A DNA stretch of 11,826 nt from Clostridia bacterium (lineage in GTDB: Bacteria > Bacillota > Clostridia > Christensenellales > Aristaeellaceae). The DNA lies in NCBI GenBank assembly GCA_017471125.1, contig JAFUWR010000347.1:1-11826 (forward strand), in the 5' to 3' direction. Under the pieces are notes generated by a model. The model saw only the letters and a program-made list of their open reading frames with translations, did no database searches and had not been told where the DNA came from. The position numbers and the translations under genes were made by a program. The stretch's first letter is position 1, and every line of letters starts with the position of its first letter. Below are positions 6,800 through 11,826 of the stretch, one piece after another.

Positions 6800-7825
6800 A
6801 TGAGAGCGCTTTTCATCGGCGGCACGGGCAAGATCAGCGCGGCCATCACCCGGCGGCTGGCGGCGGACCCGGCCTGGGAGGTCTGGCTTTTGAACCGGGG
6901 CAACCGGCCCGGCGCGGTCCCCGAGGGCGTCCGGCAGATCGTCGCGGACATCAACGACGAGGCCGACGTGCGGGCGAAGCTGGGCGACATGACCTTCGAC
7001 ACCGTCTGCGAGTTCATCGGCTTCACGCCCGACCAGGTCGAGCGCGACTACCGGCTGTTCAACGGCCGCACCCGCCAATATATCTATACGTCCTCCGCGT
7101 CGGCTTATCACAAGCCCGCGGCGGGCTACATCATCACCGAGGGCACGTCCCTGGCCAATCCCTACTGGCAGTATTCCCGGGACAAGATCGCCTGCGAGGG
7201 ATTCCTGATGGCGAAGTACCGGGAGGAGGGCTTCCCGGTGACCATCGTGCGGCCCAGCCACACCTACGACGAGCGGGCCGTGCCGGTGGGCCTCCACGGG
7301 CGCAAGGGCTCCTGGCAGGTGATCGAGCGCATGCGCCAGGGCAAGCCGGTGATCGTCCAGGGCGACGGCAGCAGCCTCTGGACGCTGACCTTCAACGAGG
7401 ACTTCGCCATCGGCTATACCGCCCTGATGGGCAACCGCCACGCCGTCGGCGAGGCGTTCCAGATCACCGGCGACGAGACGCTGACCTGGGACCAGATCTA
7501 CCACACCGTCGCCGACGCGCTGGGCGTGCCCTACAAGCCCTGCCACGTCTCCAGCGACTTCCTCGCCGCCGCCGGAGCCAAGTACGGCTACGACGACTTC
7601 GGGGGCAACCTCATCGGCGACAAGGCCGTGTCGGTGGCGTTCGACAACGCCAAATTGAAGCGCCTCGCGCCCGACATGGCCACCCACATCCCCTTCCACG
7701 TCGGCGTGCGCCGCGCCCTCGACTACATGCTCGCCCACCCCGAGTGCCAGGTCCTCGACCCCGAGTTCGACGCCTGGTGCGACCGGGTCGTCGCGGCCGT
7801 GGAGCGGGCGAAGGAATGGGTCTGA
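6800..7825 (+). CDS. NAD-dependent epimerase/dehydratase family protein (extended/atypical SDR)
   Basis: A cytosolic Rossmann-fold protein that probably oxidises, reduces or epimerises a sugar or sugar nucleotide; the substrate is unknown. The 341-residue length fits extended SDRs. IGGTGKIS (residues 6-13) is the dinucleotide-binding glycine motif, LNRG (31-34) ends the second strand, and TSSASAY (97-103) carries the catalytic serine region. Y125 and K129 in YSRDK form the YxxxK pair; RPSHTYD (151-157) matches the conserved RP strand after the active site. The C-terminal half (GEAFQITGDETLTWDQIY) is like the substrate domain of NAD-dependent epimerases and of CSP41-like atypical SDRs. It sits alone between its own promoter and an unmarked 3' end, with no sugar-pathway neighbours, so context does not help. 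An epimerase, dehydratase or reductase role are all possible. Confidence 0.83.
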   Translation: MRALFIGGTGKISAAITRRLAADPAWEVWLLNRGNRPGAVPEGVRQIVADINDEADVRAKLGDMTFDTVCEFIGFTPDQVERDYRLFNGRTRQYIYTSSASAYHKPAAGYIITEGTSLANPYWQYSRDKIACEGFLMAKYREEGFPVTIVRPSHTYDERAVPVGLHGRKGSWQVIERMRQGKPVIVQGDGSSLWTLTFNEDFAIGYTALMGNRHAVGEAFQITGDETLTWDQIYHTVADALGVPYKPCHVSSDFLAAAGAKYGYDDFGGNLIGDKAVSVAFDNAKLKRLAPDMATHIPFHVGVRRALDYMLAHPECQVLDPEFDAWCDRVVAAVERAKEWV

Positions 7826-7920
7826 CAAATCCGTTCCGTTTTCGGCGACAAAAAAAGCGCTCAACCGTGCAAAGCAAGCAGCTGAACGCAAGCGGGAGTG
7901 GATGTGCTCCTTGAAAAAAT

Positions 7921-7952
7921 ATTATAGTCACGACCGACCGGTTTGTCATTAC
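7921..7952 (-). promoter_or_regulatory. Leftward promoter with TetR-like dyad operator, no obvious gene
   Basis: On the minus strand ATGACA (7949-7944), a 17-base spacer and TATAAT (7926-7921) form a good promoter. The spacer is almost filled by a dyad, GACnnACCGGTnnGTC (7932-7947), whose imperfect symmetry extends out to GT at 7927 and AC at 7952. This resembles operators of TetR-type repressors. Transcription would start near 7914 and run leftwards, antisense to the epimerase-like gene; no minus-strand gene with a credible start follows. It also sits 44 bases upstream of the alkyltransferase gene, for which no plus-strand promoter is clear. Confidence 0.5.
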
Positions 7953-7995
7953 AAAATCGTTAAAAGTGTGGAATGTTCGTGGCGGAGGGATGGTC

Positions 7996-8304
7996 ATGCG
8001 GCGGGTGCTGGACGAGGGGCTCATCTATGAGATACTCTCCGTGGTCGGGGAGATACCGCCCGGGCGCGTGGCCTCCTACGGCCAGATCGCCCGGCTCATC
8101 GGCAGGGATGATAACGCCCGGCTGGTGGGCAGGGTGCTGAGCATGGCCGAGTTCTACGGCGACTACCCCTGCCACCGCGTGGTCAACTGCGCCGGACGCC
8201 TCGCGCCCCGCTTCCCCGAACAGGCCGACCGCCTGCGGGACGAGGGCGTGCCCCTGCTCCCCAATGGGCGCGTGGACATGCGGCGGTATCAGTGGGAGGC
8301 GTGA
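7996..8304 (+). CDS. MGMT-family DNA alkyltransferase domain protein
   Basis: A short protein with the DNA-binding and active-site domain of O6-alkylguanine-DNA alkyltransferase, but no N-terminal ribonuclease-like domain. With the chosen start it has 102 residues. GEIPPGRVASYGQIARLIG is the usual winged-helix entry (helix plus SYGQ), RLVGRVLS carries the arginine finger region, and YPCHRVVNCAGRL is the PCHRV active site with the alkyl-acceptor cysteine intact. The related alkyltransferase-like proteins have lost this cysteine (PWHR), so this one may be catalytic or may act mainly as a lesion-binding protein. GGAGGG (7984-7989) is 6 bases from the ATG at 7996; an ATG at 7990 abuts that site, and a GTG at 7966 lies upstream of it, so 7996 is preferred. 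It ends 6 bases from the pseudogene on the other strand, with no visible terminator. Confidence 0.82.
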   Translation: MRRVLDEGLIYEILSVVGEIPPGRVASYGQIARLIGRDDNARLVGRVLSMAEFYGDYPCHRVVNCAGRLAPRFPEQADRLRDEGVPLLPNGRVDMRRYQWEA

Positions 8305-8310
8305 GCCGCG

Positions 8311-8570
8311 CTATCTTTTCTTATTGAACGCCTCGAGCTGGCCGCCGTCGCTCAATTCCGCGCAGCGCTTCCAGTAGTCCAGCTTCGGCAGCAGCGCCTT
8401 CATATACGCCCGAGCCTGGTCCTCGGTGAAGTTTTCGCCCGTCATGTGCCCCACGCAGACGTCGATCAGCGCGACACCGCCTGCCGCGTCACGTAGACCT
8501 TCTCCGCCAGCGCGTCCTGGGACAGGCCGTGCTTCGTCCGCAGCCCGTAGATCACGTCCTTCGTATCCAT
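8311..8570 (-). pseudogene. XRE-family HTH / zinc-ribbon regulator, broken by internal deletion
   Basis: The first 34 codons from the ATG at 8570 read as an XRE helix-turn-helix start (VIYGLRTKHGLSQDALAEKV then YVTRQAVSR) and stop at a TGA at 8468-8466, where the family would continue with WENG. From 8469 a different frame reads LIDVCVGHMTGENFTEDQAR and on through AYMKALLPKLDYWKR, ending at TAG (8313-8311). That is the C-terminal region of the same family: XRE regulators with a putative zinc ribbon, as I recall them from Clostridia. The rest of the HTH and the whole cysteine-rich zinc ribbon are missing, so one internal deletion with a frame change explains the sequence. The promoter and a very strong ribosome site are intact, suggesting recent loss. 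A truncated 34-residue peptide would not be expected to bind DNA. Confidence 0.82.
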
Positions 8571-8619
8571 GGGATCACCTCCTGACGCCCATTATACCAC
8601 CGCCGCGCGCCCGTGAAAA
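8571..8619 (-). promoter_or_regulatory. Promoter and 12-base perfect Shine-Dalgarno of the broken regulator
   Basis: Reading leftwards, TTTTCA (8619-8614), a 17-base spacer and TATAAT (8596-8591) precede the ribosome site. The plus strand at 8572-8583 reads GGATCACCTCCT, identical to the 3' tail of 16S rRNA, so the mRNA complement pairs with the anti-SD over 12 bases. The leader would be only about 14 bases long. Confidence 0.62.
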
Positions 8620-8634
8620 GCAACCCGGCGTTGC
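8620..8634 (-). terminator. Weak terminator hairpin after the AAA ATPase gene
   Basis: On the minus strand GCAAC (8634-8630) pairs with GTTGC (8624-8620) and is followed by TTTTC. The stem is only five base pairs, so this is tentative. Its U-run overlaps the -35 box of the broken regulator. Confidence 0.4.
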
Positions 8635-8660
8635 CCCCGTCGGAGACAGCCGCTTCGCGG

Positions 8661-9866
8661 TCAATAGGCGTCGCTCAGCAGGAAGTCGGCGACGTGCATC
8701 ACCCGGATGCCCTCGTGGTTGCCGTCCGCGAAATCATCCGTGCGCAGGACGTACTTGGGGTAGTTGTCCCGGATCTCGAGCAGCCGGTCGAACTCGCGCT
8801 TCTGGGTGGCCGGCTCCACGATGCGCTCCGCGACCTGGACGTACAGCTTGTCGTTTTGCTTCGAGGCCACAAAATCGACCTCGCCATTCGGGGTCTTGCC
8901 GATGTTGACGGCGTAGCCCCTGCGCCGCAGCTCCAGGTAGACGACGTTCTCCAGCATCGCGGCTACGGTGTTCGGATCATAGCCCAGCACCGCGTACAGC
9001 AGCGCGGGGTCGGCGAGGTAGAACTTCTCCTGCGTCTTGAGCGGCTCCTTCCCCTTCAGGTCGTAGCGGGAGCAGCGGTGGAGCAGGAACGCTTTCTCCA
9101 GCTTCTCGAGGTAGGCGTACACCGTCTCCTCGTCCAGGGCACGGCGCTCGGACTTCAGGTACTTTGCGATGGAGGCCGCGGAGAAGGTGTTGCCCACGTT
9201 GGAGAAGGTGTACTTCACCACGCGCTCCAGCTGGTCGACCTTGCGTATCTCGTTGCGCCGGACGATGTCGGTGAATATGACCGTGTTGTAGATGTCGTGG
9301 ACGATGGTGTAGGCGTCGTCCCGGGCATAGTCCTGCAAGTGGACGACCGGGAAGCCGCCGTACTGGATGTACCGGGGCAGCTCCAGGCGCGGGGCCTGCA
9401 CGTCGGCATACCGGCCCTTGAAGGTCAGGTATTCCGCGAAGGACAGCGGGTAGATCTCAAAGGACACGTAGCGCCCGGTCAGATAGGTCGAGATCTCCGA
9501 GGACATCATGCGGGAGTTGGAGCCGGTGACGTAGATGTCCACGTCCGCCTCCTGCATCAGCGAATTGACGACCTTCTCCCAGCCCGCGATCTCCTGCACC
9601 TCGTCCAGGAAGATGTAGGTCCTTCCACCCCCGGCGGCGGCGAGCAGCATCTCATAGAGCGCCTTCGCCGTCAGCCCGTCGTACTTCATGGAATCGAAGC
9701 GATAGCTCGATATGCGCTCGGCGGGAACGCCCCTCTTCTTGAGCGCCTCCATCAGCATGAGCAGTATCGTGGACTTGCCCGAGCGGCGGATGCCGGTGAT
9801 CACCTTGACCAGCGGCGCGTCCGCGAAACGCAGTATGGCATTGACATATGCGGGCCTGTCGAACAT
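8661..9866 (-). CDS. ATP-binding protein, AAA_14 / DUF4143 family
   Basis: A cytosolic P-loop ATPase of a family common in gut anaerobes and archaea whose role is not established. Numbered from the chosen ATG at 9866 (401 residues), Walker A is GIRRSGKST (25-33), Walker B YIFLDE (84-89), and TGSNS (114-118) fits a sensor-1 strand. The AAA_14 domain covers ~10-150, a winged-helix-like segment ~210-260 follows, and the C-terminal DUF4143 region ~195-380 contains GEVDFVA...LYVQVA. This resembles a PD-(D/E)xK nuclease core with the usual lysine position reading Gln, so cleavage is doubtful. A GTG at 9875 overlaps the GGAGG ribosome site (9879-9875), so the ATG 8 bases after that site is the better start. 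It stands alone behind the tRNA region, with a plausible but weak promoter. The family can occur as mobile or strain-variable genes; no partner is visible here. Confidence 0.87.
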   Translation of the reverse strand: MFDRPAYVNAILRFADAPLVKVITGIRRSGKSTILLMLMEALKKRGVPAERISSYRFDSMKYDGLTAKALYEMLLAAAGGGRTYIFLDEVQEIAGWEKVVNSLMQEADVDIYVTGSNSRMMSSEISTYLTGRYVSFEIYPLSFAEYLTFKGRYADVQAPRLELPRYIQYGGFPVVHLQDYARDDAYTIVHDIYNTVIFTDIVRRNEIRKVDQLERVVKYTFSNVGNTFSAASIAKYLKSERRALDEETVYAYLEKLEKAFLLHRCSRYDLKGKEPLKTQEKFYLADPALLYAVLGYDPNTVAAMLENVVYLELRRRGYAVNIGKTPNGEVDFVASKQNDKLYVQVAERIVEPATQKREFDRLLEIRDNYPKYVLRTDDFADGNHEGIRVMHVADFLLSDAY

Positions 9867-9886
9867 GACGAACACCTCCCATAGAC

Positions 9887-9915
9887 AGCTTATCCGAATT
9901 TGGAGCGAAAGTCAA
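9887..9915 (-). promoter_or_regulatory. Possible promoter of the AAA ATPase gene
   Basis: Reading leftwards, TTGACT (9915-9910), a 17-base spacer and TAAGCT (9892-9887). The -35 is good, but the -10 matches the consensus at only three positions, so this is tentative. It lies about 20 bases from the ATG at 9866. Confidence 0.4.
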
Positions 9916-9975
9916 GCATTTATCGGAGTATGTTCGGAAAAGCATCGATTTTATCACACTGTTTCGGATTTGATT

Positions 9976-10157
9976 GCTCGCGATGGGATCGTTCGTCCAG
10001 GCGGACCCTAAGGCATGGCGTCGGCCCCTGGCCGCCGCGGCCTTCGGCCGAACCCCACCGCTCGCAGGCTCGCGATGGGGTCCGATCATCCCCTCGGACG
10101 CACATAAAAACCCGCCACCCCATGAAAGGGTGACGGGTTTTTAAGCGGACCCTAAGG
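9976..10157. repeat. Two short direct-repeat pairs, including a copy of the tRNA-Arg 3' end
   Basis: GCGGACCCTAAGG occurs at 10001-10013 and at 10145-10157; the right-hand copy is the 3' end of tRNA-Arg (complement). GCTCGCGATGGG occurs at 9976-9987 and 10068-10079. The two words appear in the same order twice, 25 bases apart in the left set and 77 bases apart in the right set. This fits a decayed tandem duplication or an integration-site scar next to the tRNA. The rest of 9916-10105 holds small GC-rich inverted repeats (for example CGGCC-TTC-GGCCG at 10038-10050) and no gene. Confidence 0.68.
10106..10142 (-). terminator. Intrinsic terminator of tRNA-Arg
   Basis: AAAAACCCG (10106-10114) pairs with CGGGTTTTT (10134-10142); after one C/A mismatch, CACCC (10116-10120) pairs with GGGTG (10128-10132). 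On the minus strand the hairpin starts 3 bases after the tRNA 3' end and finishes in a U-run, as expected for the tRNA transcript. Confidence 0.85.
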
Positions 10158-10219
10158 GATTCGAACCCCTGACCTTCTGGTCCGTAGCCAGACGCTCTAT
10201 CCAGCTGAGCTAAGGGACC
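10146..10219 (-). tRNA. tRNA-Arg (anticodon ACG)
   Basis: The minus strand folds into a 74-base cloverleaf. The D arm is GCTC/GAGC, the anticodon stem TCTGG/CCAGA around the loop CTACGGA (anticodon ACG, reading CGN arginine codons after A-to-I editing), and the T arm AGGGG-TTCGAAT-CCCTT with one G-T wobble. The discriminator base is G, and CCA is not encoded (the DNA continues CTT). The acceptor stem GGTCCCT/AGGGTCC has a T-T mismatch at the third pair, which is unusual. Its promoter and terminator are both visible, so it is a single-gene transcript. argS begins about 1 kb away on the other strand. Confidence 0.94.
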
Positions 10220-10242
10220 ACACTCTCGCAAAGTGCTTAATT

Positions 10243-10271
10243 ATAATACACCCAAACGGGGCATTTGTCAA
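10243..10271 (-). promoter_or_regulatory. sigma-A promoter of tRNA-Arg
   Basis: Reading leftwards, TTGACA (10271-10266), a 17-base spacer and TATTAT (10248-10243) precede the tRNA by about 24 bases. The perfect -35 fits a strongly expressed stable RNA. It is back to back with the promoter of the SDR gene. Confidence 0.78.
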
Positions 10272-10290
10272 GGTCTTGGATTGTAAATAT

Positions 10291-10319
10291 TTGCACGACG
10301 CGGCGGTATCGTGTATAAT
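10291..10319 (+). promoter_or_regulatory. sigma-A promoter of the SDR oxidoreductase gene
   Basis: TTGCAC (10291-10296), a 17-base spacer and a perfect TATAAT (10314-10319). The start site would be near 10326, which excludes the upstream in-frame ATG at 10276 and supports the ATG at 10351. Confidence 0.76.
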
Positions 10320-10350
10320 AGAGCCATCAGGAAGGAAGGGGTGGACGGGC

Positions 10351-11139
10351 ATGAAGGGCATCGTGATACTCACGGGGGGCACCAGCGGCATCGGGCTGGC
10401 GACGGCAAAGCAGTTGGAGGCGATGGGCTACCGGGTCTACGAGTTCAGCCGCCGGGCGTCGGACGCGCCGGACCACATGCGGGTGGACGTGACGGACGAG
10501 GCGGCGGTCAGGGCGGCGGTGGACGAGGTGATCGCCCGGGAGGGCCGGGTGGACATCCTCATCAACAACGCGGGCTTCGGCATCTCCGGGGCCATGGAGT
10601 TCACCACATCGGAGGACGCCCACCGGCTGATGGAGGTCAACCTGTTCGGCATGGACAACATGATCCGCGCCGTGCTGCCCCACATGCGGCGGGCGGGCCG
10701 GGGGCGCATCGTGAACCTGTCCTCGGTGGCGGGGGTGTTCGCCATACCGTTCCAGGCGTGGTACTCCATCTCCAAGGCGTCGGTGCGGGCGCTGACGATG
10801 GCGCTGGCCAACGAGGTCGCGCCCTACGGCGTGCAGGTGACCAGCGTGCTCCCCGGCGACATCAGGACCGGCTTCACCACCGCCCGGAAGAAGAGCGACG
10901 CGGGCGACCAGGAATACGGCGGCAGGATCGCCCGGTCGGTGGCCCGGATGGAGAAGGACGAGCAGAACGGCATGTCGCCCGAGGCCGCGGCCCGGACCGT
11001 CGTGCGCGTGGCCACGAAGCCCGGCGGCGTCAAGCCCTACTACACCATCGGCTTTACCTATAAATGCCTGGTGTTCCTGGATCGCGTCCTGCCCTGCGGG
11101 CTGGCGCGGCGGCTGCTGTACCTGCTGTACGCGAAATGA
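10351..11139 (+). CDS. Classical short-chain dehydrogenase/reductase (SDR) oxidoreductase
   Basis: An NAD(P)-dependent alcohol/ketone oxidoreductase; the substrate is unknown. With the ATG at 10351 it has 262 residues, typical of classical SDRs. TGGTSGIG (residues 8-15) binds the cofactor; arginines 34-35 after the second strand suggest NADPH. D46 fits the adenine-ring aspartate, NNAG is at 72-75, and the catalytic set is N97, S125, Y138 and K142 (YSISK), followed by the PG motif (PGD, 168-170). The C-terminal ~25 residues are hydrophobic and basic (CLVFLDRVLPCGLARRLLYL), like SDRs acting on lipids or steroids near membranes, though that is inference. The ribosome site is a purine-rich GGAAGGAAGGGG stretch before 10342. 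A terminator follows at once, so it is monocistronic. Confidence 0.87.
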   Translation: MKGIVILTGGTSGIGLATAKQLEAMGYRVYEFSRRASDAPDHMRVDVTDEAAVRAAVDEVIAREGRVDILINNAGFGISGAMEFTTSEDAHRLMEVNLFGMDNMIRAVLPHMRRAGRGRIVNLSSVAGVFAIPFQAWYSISKASVRALTMALANEVAPYGVQVTSVLPGDIRTGFTTARKKSDAGDQEYGGRIARSVARMEKDEQNGMSPEAAARTVVRVATKPGGVKPYYTIGFTYKCLVFLDRVLPCGLARRLLYLLYAK

Positions 11140-11144
11140 CCCCC

Positions 11145-11175
11145 GGCGCGGGATTTTACCCCCCGCGCCTTGTTA
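11145..11175 (+). terminator. GC-rich terminator of the SDR gene, overlapping the argS -35 box
   Basis: GGCGCGGG (11145-11152) pairs perfectly with CCCGCGCC (11162-11169) around a 9-base loop, followed by TTGTTAT. The hairpin starts 5 bases after the TGA stop (11137-11139). The T-run is broken by a G, so termination may be partial. Confidence 0.68.
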
Positions 11176-11224
11176 TCCCCCATCATATCGTGTATAATGG
11201 GGCTGTATTTCACATGACGAGGTG
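11170..11224 (+). promoter_or_regulatory. Promoter and RBS of argS
   Basis: TTGTTA (11170-11175), a 17-base spacer and TATAAT (11193-11198) form the promoter. GAGGTG (11219-11224) is the ribosome site, 6 bases from the ATG at 11231. The leader is about 25 bases, too short for a T-box, so no tRNA-sensing control is seen. Confidence 0.7.
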
Positions 11225-11230
11225 CTATCC

Positions 11231-11826
11231 ATGGATTTCAAACTTGCCGTTGCCAACGAGATCATGAACGCCATCGGCGCGACCTACGGCGAGGTCGCCG
11301 TCGCGGCCCCGGACATCGCCGCCGCGCTGGAGATCCCCCCGGACACCGCCATGGGCGACTACGCCTTCCCCTGCTTCAAGCTGGCGAAGCCCCTGCGCAA
11401 GAACCCGGCGATGATCGCCGAGGCGCTGGCCGGGGCGATCGACGCGGATTTCCTGTCCAAGGTCGAGGCGGTGAAGGGCTACCTGAACTTCTTCATCGAC
11501 CGGGCCACCTACGCGGAGAAGGTCATCGGCCAGGCGCTCAAGGACGGCGAGCGCTACGGCGCGGACGATTCCGGCGCGGGCAAGACGGTGGTGCTGGACT
11601 ACTCGTCCATCAACATCGCCAAGCGCTTCCACATCGGCCACCTGTCCACCACGATGATCGGCAACTCCCTCTATCGCCTGCACAAGTTCTTCGGCTGGAA
11701 CGCGGTGGGCGTGAACCACCTGGGCGACTGGGGCACCCAGTTCGGCAAGATGATCGCGGCCTACAAGCGCTGGGGCGACCACGACACCGTGGCCGCGGGC
11801 GGCGTGGACGAGATGGTGAAGCTGTA
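11231..11826 (+). CDS. argS: Arginyl-tRNA synthetase, partial (N-terminal part)
   Basis: Joins arginine to tRNA-Arg using ATP in the cytosol, needed for translation. The first 198 codons are visible and the gene continues past the right edge. Residues 1-~95 form the ArgS-specific N-terminal domain (tRNA D-loop recognition), with the typical GDYAFPCFKLAK segment (42-53) and VKGYLNFFID (81-90). The class I catalytic fold starts with DYSSINIAKRFHIGHL (123-138), holding the HIGH motif at 134-137, followed by NHLGDWGTQFGK (162-173), a hallmark of ArgS. The usual KPFHIGHL reads KRFHIGHL here. The KMSK-like region and anticodon domain are outside the window. It has its own promoter just after the SDR terminator, and the tRNA-Arg(ACG) substrate gene lies nearby. 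Confidence 0.95.
   Translation, partial: MDFKLAVANEIMNAIGATYGEVAVAAPDIAAALEIPPDTAMGDYAFPCFKLAKPLRKNPAMIAEALAGAIDADFLSKVEAVKGYLNFFIDRATYAEKVIGQALKDGERYGADDSGAGKTVVLDYSSINIAKRFHIGHLSTTMIGNSLYRLHKFFGWNAVGVNHLGDWGTQFGKMIAAYKRWGDHDTVAAGGVDEMVKL

Noticed and set aside
6761..7891. Long minus-strand frame opposite the epimerase-like gene, downstream of the orphan promoter
   Set aside because: Starts at a TTG with no ribosome site and has no recognisable domain; it mirrors the real gene.
7966..7995. GTG start extending the alkyltransferase by ten codons
   Set aside because: The extension would translate through the GGAGGG ribosome site, and the family starts close to the ATG at 7996.
8661..9866. Anti-phage defence role for the AAA_14/DUF4143 ATPase
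   Set aside because: There is no partner gene, and the nuclease-like core lacks the usual lysine. The family's role is not established, so a defence claim is unsupported.
8613..9884. Long plus-strand frame opposite the AAA ATPase
   Set aside because: Shadow of a high-GC gene with Val/Leu/Asp-rich sequence and no domain; the minus strand has Walker motifs and an RBS.
9920..10231. Open frame through the tRNA (GPLAQLDRASGYGPEGQGFE...)
   Set aside because: It is translated from tRNA-Arg and its terminator; this type of peptide is a well-known false gene call.

Overview
The window looks like chromosome from a high-GC member of the Clostridia (Bacillota), probably an uncultured gut lineage. The reasons are GC-rich coding regions separated by AT-rich promoters, strong AGGAGG-type ribosome binding sites, near-consensus sigma-A promoters that nearly all have 17-base spacers, an XRE/zinc-ribbon regulator type common in Clostridia, and dense small GC-rich palindromic intergenic repeats. 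The species cannot be named from the sequence alone.

Layout from left to right. (1) 1-956, minus: the N-terminal part of a Tat-exported FMN/FAD flavoprotein of the fumarate-reductase-like family, cut by the window edge. (2) 1134-2405, plus: a membrane-anchored polysaccharide deacetylase with a C-terminal peptidoglycan-binding domain, transcribed divergently from (1). (3) 2406-2775: a gene-free stretch with tandem heptamers, two GTAGGGGCG units, three related hairpin repeat units and a bidirectional terminator. (4) 2776-6513, minus: a 1245-residue secreted protein with twelve Ig-like (Big_2-type) domains and a C-terminal NlpC/P60 peptidase; its domains form four copies of a three-domain super-repeat. 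(5) 6800-7825, plus: an NAD-binding epimerase/dehydratase-like SDR protein. (6) 7996-8304, plus: a small MGMT-type DNA alkyltransferase domain protein. (7) 8311-8570, minus: a broken XRE/zinc-ribbon regulator with an internal deletion. (8) 8661-9866, minus: an AAA_14/DUF4143 ATPase. (9) 10146-10219, minus: tRNA-Arg(ACG) with its promoter and terminator, and a 13-base copy of its 3' end 144 bases further on. (10) 10351-11139, plus: a classical SDR oxidoreductase. (11) 11231 to the right edge, plus: the start of argS.

Two neighbouring convergent genes, the deacetylase and the Ig/NlpC-P60 protein, both act on the cell wall and share one terminator. tRNA-Arg(ACG) and argS lie about 1 kb apart on opposite strands. 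The other genes look like single-gene transcription units.

I see no CRISPR array, insertion sequence, phage module or recognisable defence system, and no strong case for an entirely new system. The best leads are the A-B-C higher-order repeat in the Ig protein, the deletion scar in the XRE regulator, the duplicated tRNA 3' end, an apparently geneless TetR-like promoter/operator at 7921-7952, and two places where a terminator U-run doubles as the next gene's -35 box.
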